Assembly: GCA_029378245.1 (NCBI GenBank)
Contig: JARKIF010000047.1
Coordinates: 309,011 to 373,010 of the forward strand
Direction of reading: 5' to 3'
Origin: Roridomyces roridus
Taxonomy: Eukaryota; Basidiomycota; Agaricomycetes; Agaricales; Mycenaceae
DNA: 64,000 nucleotides
The position numbers and the translations under genes were made by a program. Of the stretch, positions 9,350-19,875 are shown piece after piece; within the stretch, counting starts at the first letter, position 1; every line of letters starts with the position of its first letter. Under the pieces are notes generated by a model, which was not told where the DNA came from, searched no databases, and saw only the letters and a list, made by a program, of their open reading frames with translations.

Positions 9350-10208
9350 AGGACTCCAGGAGTATACATAGTGCTTGTTTGAAATTTATGTTGGGGTAAT
9401 TATGATTAGGGTCCTCTATGTTTCTTCTTGGGCAATGTTGAAAGCTTGAACCCAGCAGTTTCTTTATAGATTTGCAGTGCATAAAACCCCTGTGAACACT
9501 TGTCACTGAACAGTTGGGATTCTCCTGAGCTGAAACTGTCCGTCCAAGTGTTTGAAAAAAAAATGATGGCCATTCCCGTGTTTCCCCCTCGTTCTTCAGG
9601 AAAAAATCTCCTTTGGAAATCTGGGGGGAATTCGGCATCCCTCAAAGTTGCCTCAAAGACAAAATTGCCAGTTTGCTCAGATTCCGGTAAGTCGGGGAGA
9701 CTGGTTGAATTTGACCCAACCTGGTACCAAGCTGGCCAAAGTGGGAATCCTGGTTAGCCTGAGTGCAGGAATGTTGAAATGGAGCAGTGGATTAAGTGTC
9801 TTGCATCAATGAGTATGGACAAGATTGGCCTTGGGTATCCCTGAGTTCAACTCTTAGTAGATGTAAATATTTTGTCCGGTCTCTTATTTTATTTTCATAC
9901 GGAGAGCATTATGAACTCCAAGATCTTGAAGTCAGAAGGAGAGGGAGGCACCGGTTTGCTCATCCATCACCATGTGATATGAGCGGCCGCAAATCAACAG
10001 CCCTCTTCTCTTCCACCACCGCAGTCCATCACAGTCCACCACCCTCGCCCCGCATCGCATCTCACAGTCCCTTCTCCCACATCCCGCTTATGCTTTGTTT
10101 CTCAATTCTCAATTCCCGTTTCAACTTTGTAGGCTTCCCAGACGCCCGGAGGCTGAAGCGAAGGGTGGAGATGCAGGATTCCAGTGTTGTATGTACGTGT
10201 AACATTAA
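9350..10208. other. intergenic, no gene seen
   Basis: Downstream of the kinase stop codon the reading frames are short and without recognisable motifs. The region presumably holds the 3' UTR of the kinase gene. Confidence 0.6.
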
Positions 10209-11292
10209 ATAATGGAGAAGGTTCGCGAAGAAGCTGTGGCGGCAATGCGCCACGCACAGGACGTGATGAAGAAGTACTATGACCGCGGTCAACAACCCGA
10301 TCCGGGTTAGAAACCGGGGGACAAGGTGTGGCTGGAAGGGAAGAATTTGCAGACGCTCCGACCCACCAAGAAATTGGAAGACCGACGTTATGGTCCTTTC
10401 ACGGCGACACGCAAAATTGGATCCCTTTCATACGAGATCAAGGTGCCCGGATCCTGTAAAGTCCATCCCGTCTTCAATACGGTTTATCTTCGGCCTTGGG
10501 TACCCCCTGTGGCAGATCACCAGAAGGCGGTTTACCTTCCCCCACCGGATGTAGTTGACGGGCACTACGAGTATGAGGTGGAAGAGATTCGGAAGGTGAA
10601 GAGAGGCAGGGGGAACCAGAGGAATACCCTTGGCTATTACGTCAAGTGGAAAGACTACCCACCGGCGGCGTGGACTTGGGAGAAGCGTGCACTGCTAGAC
10701 GGCGCCGAGGAATGCATTGAGGATAAGGCTCCAACTATTTCCGTTTGCAAACTGTTTGTTCCAAAAAAACGGTTTTTATTTCCGTTTTGTTTGTCTGTTC
10801 TGAGAAACGGTTTGGGAAACAGTTTGGAAACAGTTTTCATTGGCCAAGCTGTGAGTGCTTGAAATCAGTTGAATCTCTTCTACTCAGGGCACCCACACCT
10901 GCCCTCACAGCTCTGTCCAGCAATCTCCTCCAACGTCAATGCAATACGGGGAAATTCAACCGGATCAGGGCTGTTAAATTGAGCACAAACACACCGGCAA
11001 CTACTTCGCGAGCTTCAGAAATGGCTTGAGACTGACTTTGACGCCTCTCCAACCATTTCCTGTACACACCACATCATACTGGAGGCAGCATGATCACCCT
11101 GACCACTGTGAAAAAGTGGCCCCCAATTTAACCGTTCGAAAACCGTTTGAAACGGTTACAAACGGTTTCCTTTTCGTTTCCGTTCTGTTTGCGTGAAATC
11201 GCAAACGGAAACGAAACGGTTGGAGCCTTAATTGAGGAGTTCTATCGGAAGAACCCGACTGCCCCCCGCGAACAGCGGGTTAACGGGTGGTG
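10209..11292 (+). pseudogene. Ty3/gypsy pol 3' end: integrase C-terminus and chromodomain, interrupted
   Basis: The frame reads VREEAVAAMRHAQDVMKKYY, then after an in-frame TAG the integrase C-terminal KPGDKVWLEGKNLQT, YGPFTATRKIG, VHPVFNTVYLRPW, and a chromodomain YEVEEIRKVKRG, GYYVKWKDYPPAAWTWE. This order is that of chromoviral Ty3/gypsy elements. The chromodomain is interrupted at 10724 by a hAT-type MITE; after 11230 it resumes with EEFYRKNPTAPRE, the usual end of the chromodomain helix. No other pol domains lie upstream. Confidence 0.9.
10724..11230. mobile_element. hAT-type MITE (507 bp) in the gypsy chromodomain, 8-bp TSD
   Basis: The perfect 12-bp inverted repeat TAAGGCTCCAAC is at both ends. 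The flanks are attgagga at 10716-10723 and attgagga at 11231-11238. Subterminal regions are rich in aaacggttt and gcaaacgg motifs in both orientations. There is no transposase frame. Removing the element and one duplication restores the chromodomain reading frame. Confidence 0.93.
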
Positions 11293-11570
11293 TGTCATGA
11301 TATAACCCTGGCCACAACCTGACGGGATATAACCCGATCAACCATCAACCATCGAGCTATGATCCGCCATCACTTATCAACCTATCGGCCGGGTCTTACT
11401 CTTACTCCTACTTGGTGTTCCACTTTCCCCTGCTCCTACCCCCTACATGTCTCAATCATCACTTCCTCCTAGCCCCTTCCCCTGGTACCTAATTCGATCA
11501 TGTATTATATATACCTGTCACGCACTGACCTATCTGCGCACGTGACAATGCCAAATAAACCCGATATACA
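11293..11570 (+). repeat. gypsy LTR (about 278 bp)
   Basis: It begins TGTCATGATATAACCC and ends CCGATATACA, with a TATA-like tattatatatacc at about 11501. To its left is the end of a chromodomain pol and to its right a primer-site-like ttggcgccg (11571-11579). It therefore looks like a 3' LTR of one copy and a 5' LTR of another. An alternative right end at 11732 (tcatgaca, an inverted match to the start) is possible. Confidence 0.55.
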
Positions 11571-11780
11571 TTGGCGCCGTACAGCGCTAAAGTCATGGGA
11601 ACCCCGTCTCGATCGGATTGAGGAAGAAGCCGAGGAAGACATTATTTAAAGATGTGGGACAGTCTCATATTTATGAACGACAGCATGGATGAGGGAAGGA
11701 GTTTTCGATCAGTGAACTATCAGATCATGACAGGCTTCTATGAAGAACATGGTGTAGACGACAAAGGTGCAGGACAATAG
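11571..11780 (+). pseudogene. gypsy internal 5' fragment (primer site and gag start remnant)
   Basis: The string ttggcgccgtacag directly after the LTR resembles a gypsy primer-binding site. It is followed by a short frame ending in an acidic stretch (LKSWEPRLDRIEEEAEEDII, stop). The homology fades by about 11780. This is a truncated leader or gag start with no capsid domain. Confidence 0.35.
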
Positions 11781-11784
11781 TGCA

Positions 11785-12353
11785 TGTCGGAAGCCAGGAC
11801 AATTAGTGTAACATCGTAGATTTATTCCTCATAGTATAAAAGCAGTAGCTAGTCGTCGTATTCTGTACCCTCTCCTAGACTTTTATTCTGTTCATTTTAC
11901 GAGCTTTAGTAGCGCACTACCCAATCCACAGCATCTTACCGCGGTTGGACACGTGAAACAAGTCTTGTTGTGATGGCAATACCCGTCTACAGTCTCATTA
12001 CTGTAGACGAATCTAGTCTATTCTCCCTACGGCTGGCTCTACCTCTTGCCAGTGAGTCTTGTCCTCTACTCTTCGCTCAGTCACCTTGTTCGTTGCCGAC
12101 TAGAACCCGACTTAGCCCTAGGTGTTGACAAGCTGGTAGAGTTGTGTTCCGGGTGGGGCTGCCGTCAAGAAGTCCGCCGTGGCTCGTAGTGATCTGCATT
12201 GTGCGCAGCGGAATGTATTCATCTGAAAGGAAATCAGTTTCGAGACATCGAGATGGTGGTTGCACGAGGGAGAGAAGATCACGTCATTCTTGAAAGCCAT
12301 GAGGCTCACCGAACACCCTTTCCCTGCACCCACGCAGTAAAGGAGTTGCCACT
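11785..12353. other. LTR-like stretch and non-coding sequence
   Basis: A stretch from about 11785 (TGTCGGAAGCC) has a TATA-like agtataaaagc at about 11837 and a candidate end gtgttgaca at 12129. Target duplications do not match, so an LTR origin is only suggested. There are no coding frames of note. Confidence 0.3.
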
Positions 12354-12449
12354 GGCTGTCTAGCTCAGTTGGTTAGAGTGTTGTGCTAATATCCGGCAGG
12401 TTTACAAGATATCAACACGAAGGTCTTGGGTTTGACCTCCACGATGACC
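12354..12449 (+). tRNA. tRNA-Ile(AAU)-like gene with intron, degenerate
   Basis: The D arm TAGCTCAGTTGGTTAGAG is perfect. The anticodon stem TTGTG/CACGA pairs fully around loop C-T-AAT-A with a 23-nt intron at the canonical 37/38 position. The T loop is TTTGACC instead of TTCGANN (a CpG-type C to T change), the T stem has one mismatch and the acceptor stem has a C-A mismatch at pair 3. It is probably a decayed tRNA-Ile; a functional gene is possible but less likely. Confidence 0.6.
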
Positions 12450-12959
12450 AATACATTTGCAAAGTAGTTATTTTTCCTTGTCAAATCCCTAGTGGCACTG
12501 GAAGCTCGCCGATAGCTATACGTTGCAAGAGTCCGTCAATTTAAGTTGGGTCTCCAATGCCACAATCGACATCGCTCGCAACTTTCCTCAAGCCTACTCG
12601 AAATTTACAAATTGGAAGACGCGGAACTACCTAGACCTCCCGCACCAGGGTACCTATCTACAACTTTGAAAAAGATTGAAAGGAGGTCATCTAGACTCTG
12701 GTCAATTTCAACATTTCTCGGCCTGGGCCCTGAGCGCTGTTGCTCTCGCCGGCTGTGACAGGCTACGATGGATATCACCTCCCTCAAAGCATGTCTGTCC
12801 TTCGTTGTCCCTTGCTCAAAATTTACCAGAGTATCTGAGTAAATGCTACTCATTGAGACCAGAGAGTTCCCATAGCTCCCAATCTAGCAAAAAGACATGT
12901 CCCAAACACGTCAAAACGGTGAATTCTGGCTGTCACTTGATGCGATTATATAATAACAG
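12450..12959. other. intergenic, no gene seen
   Basis: Only short overlapping frames without motifs are present between the tRNA-like sequence and the MITE. Confidence 0.6.
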
Positions 12960-13321
12960 TAGGCATCGGCACGGGTACGGGTAACCCGCACGGGTAGACG
13001 GGTTTACCCGCCGCGCGTACGGGTACGGGTAGCCGAGCTGGATACCCGTGACCCGCGGGTAAGCCGCCAAGCCGGGGGAAGTGCCGTGTCGACACCGAGA
13101 GAGGGTGTTTCAAACTGTGAGCATGCTCAATTCACCGTGTCGAGCATTGAATCACATAAATTCAACCAGAAAAATTCCCGTGGGCACCGAACTGCTGCCA
13201 TTTTGGCCACCAACACGCAGGTAACCCGTACCCGTACCCGCGGGTATGGGTACACAGCCACCACGGGTACGGGTACGGGTAGACCCCAAGATACCCGCGG
13301 GTTTACCCGTGCCGATCCCTA
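12960..13321 (+). mobile_element. hAT-type MITE, copy 2 (362 bp), inverted relative to copy 1
   Basis: The ends TAGGCATCGGCACGGGTA and TAGGGATCGGCACGGGTA match the 5007-5303 element in reverse orientation, and the interior shares stretches such as gagcatg..tcaattcac and ttcaac.gaaaaa. The acgggta arrays are longer than in copy 1. The flanking 8-mers (aataacag, aattatta) do not match, so this copy has lost its target duplication or is rearranged. Confidence 0.85.
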
Positions 13322-13951
13322 AATTATTATAACACTCACCAGCGGCAATCAGGGCGCGGTAACCAACAGACCCTCTTCGCGGAGCGTCGAGGGTCTGTAA
13401 AAGAGACTAGTGACAGGCCCCTTACAAAGTTACAAGTTACCATGTGACGCCGGTCAGGCCATCGGTGGAAGGTGAAGCTCGGAAGGCGCAAGCAACCCGT
13501 CTGTTAAATTCGATCCAAATGAGAAACCTGGCTATTGATAACTGACAAGTTGTGGACAAGGCATGTAAGTTGTCACCAGTCAAAACAACACGTAAACAAC
13601 GCGCCCATTCACATTCGTTACCCGATTTCATGAATTTATTGCCCGAAACTCGTTTTTTACACGGTTTTCTGGATTATCTACCGTCCGTATTTTGTTGCTT
13701 TTTCGCGCCTCCATTTTCTATCGCCCCTGTTTTGTCGATTTTCCGCCGTTTTCTGCGAGCCGGTGGACGGCTGTCATTTTTGGTGGGAAAGATGTAGGAT
13801 GTTTTTGGTGGGAGTGGTGTATGTTGTTTCAAAGGCAAGGGAGAGAATGAGAGACACGACAACTAAAGCCCGAAACCCAAATGGAAGAAACACGAGACGC
13901 CAGATGATTTTTTCATGGTTTTTTGCGCTGTATTGGCCCGGGAATTGAGAT
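13322..13951. other. intergenic, no gene seen
   Basis: This is the 3' flank of the minus-strand gene at 13952 and carries no recognisable coding sequence. A small hairpin-like gaccctcttcgcggagcgtc region occurs near 13370. Confidence 0.55.
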
Positions 13952-15100
13952 TCAGGCCGTGTAGTCGTCGAGAGAGATGATGTCGGACCAATGCACCTCC
14001 TCCGCGATTGAGTCGGCCGAATTGCTGAACTGAACGATGTCGCCCCACTCCGTGCCAGGGTACTTTTGCTCGATGATCGTGAGCAGCTCGCTGAAGCCGC
14101 GGGAAGAGGATGCCGTGATAGTGGACGCCACCGACGAGGAGCGATCCCGGAGGTACGGAAGCCTTGAGGGTGAGCTCTTGGAAGGCCAATACTGCGTCGA
14201 CTCCATACGGATTGGGAATCCATAGTCCTCCTCCTCCTCGAGATCCTTGATCGTCTGAATGACCCCGTCTAGCGTGAATCCACTGCCGACAGAGTCACGG
14301 CTGAAGAGGTCATGCGCAGCGAGTGACTCGTCGTCGTAGTCAACCTTGATTCCATAAAGCGCGCTTCGGATCCGAGCGGCTAGGTTGAGAGAAGGGGTGT
14401 TGGCGAGCCCGGCCTCGAGACGGAGAGGACTAACGTCGCCGATGGGAGTGGAGATCTTGAGGCCATTCGGTGATCCATTCAAACGGAAACTTGGGGTCGA
14501 CAACGGACGCGACTTGGCCGAGCTGGCAGAGGTCTTGACCGGCGACGTCTTGAGGGACACGTTACCATTGAGGTCGTGATACCGAGCCTTGCGCCGAAGA
14601 GGAGTCCGAGCCTGAGTCGGTGAAGCGTTCTCCTTAGTCTTGCTCTCTTTGCCCTTGTACTCGAGCCGGCGGGGTGGGGTACGCGGCATATTGGTAATTT
14701 CAGCCAGGAGAAGCGACGAAACGACTTTCTGAGGCGAGGACTTGCGCTTGAGTGGGGTCGTTGGCGCTAGAGGGTGTGCGATTTCCAAAACGACGACTGA
14801 GACATGAGTGTCAGCCACCGCGCCATCGGAAAGAAGAGGGACGCACCATCTAGTACTCCCTTCTCAACGTCCATAAGTTCATTAGCCCGCGCGGAAACCT
14901 CTGTAGCGACACGTCTGAGATGCGAGTCATGCAGGTCGAGACAACATACCAGCAACAACCTGCTTCTCGACGTGTTGGACAGCGACGGCGACAAGTACGG
15001 GCTTGCGGACTGCAGTGTTGAAGAAGGGCCGAAGGACCATAGAGCGGATATAAACAAGTGTATTCTTAACGAGCGTGAGGAGGGTTGTAAAGACAGACAT
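13952..15100 (-). CDS. hypothetical protein, 339 aa, low-complexity with hydrophobic N-terminus
   Basis: The exons are 15100-14950, 14900-14847 and 14766-13952. The introns are 49 and 80 bp, with donors gtatgt and gtgcgt and acceptors acag and ctag. They total 1020 nt. The N-terminal 45 residues are hydrophobic and basic (FTTLLTLVKNTLVYIRSMV, RKPVLVAVAVQHVE) and could be a membrane or mitochondrial segment. A short charged helix (RANELMDVEKGVLD) follows. The remainder is Ser/Pro/Thr-rich with TPLKRK, TPPRR and RTPLRRKAR clusters resembling phosphorylation sites, and a conserved-looking acidic end (IVQFSNSADSIAEEVHW). I do not recognise the family. The start was chosen because it gives one continuous frame over three exons. 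Confidence 0.65.
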
Positions 15101-16018
15101 GTTGGTCGACCGTGGAGTGGGTGGTGGTAGAGAGGAAGGAGCGATTGTAGGTGGCTGACATGAACCTCTCGCTTTTCTGAAGTGATCGGGAAATTCCCCT
15201 GTCGCGCTGAGTCGTCGGTATTATCGCCCGTAGACTGGGCCAGCGTTCGTCGACGCTGTTTTGTTTTCAAATTTGCAGGAGGAGAATGAATGGCTACGCC
15301 CTCGCCCATCCACGGATACCCAGCGCTCGGAATCCCACTTTCCTGCGTTCAGCGTCAAATGGAGCTCCGTCACTCACCGCGTATTCATGTAGAATCTGCC
15401 TGAGGGCGAGGGAAGATGGTATAATGCAGCATGCTGGACTGCGAAGAGTCAACACCGGGGCTTGAGTCAGAGAACGCGCGCGGATAGACACGGAGATTCT
15501 TGAGGGTTTCGTGGGGTGAGACGCCTTTGAGGATCTGAAGCAACCTGTGGAGCTCTTCCTCAAAGGTTTCTGGGCGTATTATGGGTTGGGAGCACATGGT
15601 AAGACACAGAAGGACCCAAGAAGGACGCATCAAGTCCGAGAAGAGCTGTGATGCTGATATCGGATGCCCGGTCCGCACCCTTCTCCCTCTCTCAGATTCT
15701 GTCCTGCTCCTGCTCCTCCTTCGTTGTCGGACAGCAATAAATAAGTAATACAGATATACACCTATTACCAAGATTCAAGTATGGATTATTGCAAGATGGA
15801 CAGAGAGATGCTATGTGCATGCGGGGTGACGGTATATACGTGCGGTACGTGGGTACATGGTATGGCAGATGCTTCAAGTGGGATTCGGAAACAACAACGA
15901 CAACAACGACAAAAAGCGACGAGGACGGTCGGGCCAAGATGCAAGAATGCAAGAATGAATGATGTATGAAAAGAGTCGAGGGAGGAGGACAAGGATCATG
16001 CGAACTCGGAGGCGATCC
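15101..16018. other. intergenic, with one doubtful small ORF
   Basis: A minus-strand frame at about 15385-15610 encodes MCSQPIIRPETFEEELHRLL and a Ser-rich tail. It could be a small gene, but no homology or clear splice structure supports it. The rest is the upstream region of the 13952-15100 gene and the 3' flank of the transcription factor. Confidence 0.35.
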
Positions 16019-17721
16019 CTACCGCGCCGACCGCAGCGTCTCACATCCCCGTCCTTTCCTCCTTCGCGCAGGTATCCACAAGATGACGCCGGTGCACCAG
16101 AGCTGGTCGGGAGAGCACACGATGGCGAGAGCAAGTAGCGATAACGACGGAGGGGTGGGGTGGGCTAGCCCTGGCCGGGGCGCACCCAGGGCAAGTGTGT
16201 CATCATCGTCCTTGACGGAGAGGCCCAGTGAGAGAAGGCCCGAAGCAGAGGCGACAGCCACGGCTACCCCCGAGTCCTCGTCATCACCCAACGCGTAAAG
16301 CGGACGAGCAGCAGGTCGCCGTCCAATACGAGAAGGGCTATATGAAGGAAGGCTCAGTACCGACGACGCAGGGACCGAGACCGAATGAAAGCCAGTCGAG
16401 GGTACCGAGGAAGGAATGCAGATGGTGCTAGAACCCCAGCTCCGTGTCGACGAAGACGACGAGGACATGACAGCACCGCGAGACTGGAACGAAGGACTCC
16501 CCGATGCATTACTGCTGCTCCCGCTCGCGCTGCCATGCCCTTCACTGCCCTCGCGCCCTCGCCTGCCACCATCCCCGCCCGAAGCTGGCATCCCAGCAGG
16601 AGCGAAACTCCCACTCGACCCCGCATATGCGCCTGGAAACGACCCATGGCCATGCGGTGGGAATCCCTGATGAGCCCACTCACTCCCACCCCCGAGAGAC
16701 CCCGGCAACGTAAACGGGCGCGGGGGTAAGGACGGTGATATCAAGCGACGCTGTGTGTCCGTCCGCTCCTCCTCCTCCTCATTCTTTATCGCGCCAGATG
16801 AAGGACCGGGACCGTCATCCATCAGGTCTTGCAAGTTCGATGCAGACCCCGATGGCTGACGTGCGTGTCGATGACCACCATTCCCTCGTCCACGTCGTCC
16901 ACCTCTCCGAGGAGTCTCTTCGGATGACTGAAAGACGTGGGGAGGGAAAGCCTGGGGAGGCGGCGTTGGGGTCAAGGTTGTCTGGAAGAACGCGGGAGGC
17001 TGTCTCGAAGAGGATGGTCCGCTGAATGGCTGTAGCGATGGCAACGGCTGGATCGCAGGCATTGACGGTGAGACGAAGCTGCTGGCCACAGAAGGAGGCG
17101 TTCCGGCCGCCGAGGATGACGGCGGGCCCGGGAGAGGCGGCATCGTGGCGAGTATCCCGGGAGGCAGGTGAGAGACAAAGGTTTCGAGTGCGTCGACTCG
17201 AGCGCGCAGGGCTTCATGCTCAGCGTAGGAGACATATCTTTCCGACCTGTGTAATATTAGAGAAGAGGAGAGGGTCCAAAAAAGATGAGCAGCACTCACA
17301 CAGATTCCACGACGTGCCATACACACTTTGCTTGGTCTCCTCTCCTCACACATGGCGCGCACGGCTGCGTCCTACACGATCCTTCAGCGACCCCTCAAGA
17401 CATGCAAGATAAAGAAGAAAAACGGACCTATCGCATCGAATCTTGCGACGCTTGCATTCTGTCTATAATCAGCTCTCATCCCCACGAACGGACACGATGA
17501 AAAGAGAGAAAAAACACACCAGTACAGCTCAGCGCCTGACGTCTCCTCTTTTTCTTTGGCGGCTCGTCTCCTTCATCCTCATCGCGGTCAAAATCGTTGT
17601 CCATCTCAGGTGATGCGCTAGGGTTAGGGTTCGGAGACGGCATGGAACCGCTCGCGACTGAGGGAGGGGGCGGGAGGTACGGGTGCAGCGAGCGGATGCT
17701 AGGAAGCTGCGTGCCGCGCAT
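16019..17721 (-). CDS. Zn2Cys6 fungal transcription factor, 510 aa
   Basis: The exons are 17721-17520, 17458-17428, 17371-17300 and 17246-16019 (introns 61, 56 and 53 bp; total 1533 nt). The zinc cluster spans three exons: C66-x2-C69-x6-C76-x5-C82-x2-C85-x8-C94, preceded by a basic PPKKKRRR stretch and followed by a short coiled-coil segment (EHEALRARVDALETFVSHL). The C-terminal 350 residues are Ser/Pro/Gly-rich and look disordered. No fungal-specific TF middle-homology region is apparent. It should act in the nucleus as a DNA-binding regulator; targets cannot be inferred. The exact C-terminus could change if another intron exists near 16100. Confidence 0.88.
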
Positions 17722-19029
17722 CCTGTTTTGGTCAGTCAGTCAGTCGACCTCGAGTTCACACGACACGCCCTTTTTAAACCTGCGGGATTCATTTACGGTT
17801 TAGGTTGGCTGGGCTCGAAACAAATCACGAATCACCTGTTACTTGCTTTTTCCGTCCGGGGAGGTTGGGAGATGCCGATATCTCCTTTGTTGATTTACAT
17901 AAAATCAGAAGCAGCTCGATGGATCTCGGAGGAGAGAGAGCGCGCTTCTGTGAGAATGGGGATACTCGGTCTACAAGTCAGTCTGCTGGCCACCGCCCAC
18001 ACTGCCCTGCGGATCCAAGGGCCGACGGCGGATGCTCCGCAATTCAATCCCAACCCTCTTCAAGTCGATCTCAAAATGATGATGATTGCGTCCGTCCAAG
18101 TCGCGGTCTTTCGGCGGTCCCTGCGGCAATGGATCGAATGGAATGGACCCTGCGGTTTGGTTACCCTTCTTCTTTAATTATGGGTCTCACTTTCCGTTAT
18201 GTCCGTCGTCCATCTGCAGGCAGCAGCACCTCCTCCTCGTTCAGTTCATCTTGGCGCTAGACCAGTGATATCCATGAATGAATTAATCAGAACACACAAA
18301 ACACATGTGTGTCTTCTTGTTCCCGGCGCTGCAATCCAGGCACGAATGTACATCCCGTCAAGCAAAGCACCCTCGATATCTCTCCAGTTCCTGTGTCGAA
18401 TCGCTTACTTATCTGCTACCGTTCACCAGCATCACATCGACTGGTATCTCGTGCCAATGCCATCCATCCACTGGCATAACGCCGAACCAGGACTATGTAC
18501 ATATTTATTTAATTTGTCCTCTCAAGTAACCCTTCCTGCCTGCCCCCAAGTCGGCGCCTCCCAATCTCCCCCACCCTGACGACGGTATAGCGAGAATCCC
18601 TGCCCTCATTCCTTGCTGAGTTAATCTCGCGGATGACCAGTGTCCCGTGGCATCTGTCTGTCTGTCTCAGGTCTGTTCTGCGGCCCTTCGGAACTAGCCA
18701 TCCGCCGTCAACGGTCATCGCCGCGAACAAAGCCTATATTCGACTCGACTGGGACAATAGACCCGCCGCATCGCATCACGAAGCTCAACTTGTCTATCTT
18801 TGACGAACGAGCTCTGGTGAAGGCTTCTTCAATGCGTGCGGCACCGGTATGGAAGCCGTTTGGTTTGTCTTCCGCGGCATGAAGAAGAATCTACTTGTAC
18901 TTGGTCTGCTGTCTTTCGTTCAAATCGGATTTGGGTTGACTTCTGACTTTAGATTTAGACAATAATTAACCGGTAATCCCCGAGCGGAAGGAATAACCTC
19001 GTACTTAAGTAGGCTTCTTCTCTGCGCGG
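17722..19029. other. intergenic, no gene seen
   Basis: Upstream region of the zinc-cluster gene. Several open frames exist but none shows protein-like composition, domain motifs or splice structure. Confidence 0.55.
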
Positions 19030-19875
19030 GTCGGTTGGTATTGGATTGGGCTATTGGCTATGGTTCGAATTCTGGCGCGCGGCGGTGTATCCACGGACGG
19101 ATTCAGACTGGCTTCCTCTCTCTCCTCGAAGACGATTCGACGAATGACTGAACTATTCTTGGGCACCTGATGATATGAAGCAACGTTCAACGTTCAAGGC
19201 GCACATCTATTCTATTCTAACCCCGCGGCCGGTATCGCCGTCTTGAACGACTCGAGAGACACGGAGGCCGGCCGTTATCCCCGTCATGATTCATGGTTCA
19301 TCCGTCAAGTCCGCCACGCGGCTGGTATGGATTGGTCCACGGTTCGAATTCTGGTGGCTCGCGGCTGGCGGTGTATCTACGGACGAATTCAGACGCACTT
19401 GGCTTGGCTTGACTTCCTGGAAGACGATTGAAACTGTTGTTCTTGGGCACCTGATGAGATGAAGCAACGTTCAAGGCGCGCATCTATGTATTCTAAACCC
19501 GCCGCCGGTATCGCCGTCTTGGAGGAATCGAGACACGGAGGCCGGCCGTTATCCCCGTCATGATTCATCCGTCAAGTCCGCCGCGCGCCTGGTATTGCAT
19601 TGGTCCACGGTTCGAATTCTGGTGGCTCGCGGCTGGCGGTGCATCCACGGACGGAGGCTCTTGGCTTGGCTCATTCCTCTCTCTCTCTCTCTCCTCCAAG
19701 ACGATGTTGGCGAATCAAGGGCAGCTGAGGCACCGGATGAAGCAACGTTCAAGGTGCGCATCTATTCTAAACCCGCCGCCGGTATCGCCGTCTTGGAAGA
19801 CTCGAGACACGGAGGCCGGGCGTTATCCCCGGCATGATTCAGTGATTCAATGATTCATCCGTCAAGTCCGTCTGT
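19030..19875. repeat. tandem repeat, three units of about 280 bp
   Basis: Landmarks recur in order: ggttcgaattctgg at about 19059, 19341 and 19609; gaagcaacgttcaa at about 19176, 19459 and 19739; gccggtatcgccgtcttg and gagacacggaggccggcc in each unit. Spacing is 268-283 bp. Units differ by small indels and substitutions and the third contains a (ct)n run. No coding potential is evident. Confidence 0.9.

Noticed and set aside
9796..10212. 138-codon plus-strand frame upstream of the gypsy remnant
   Set aside because: No protein-like pattern; composition typical of chance frames in GC-rich DNA.
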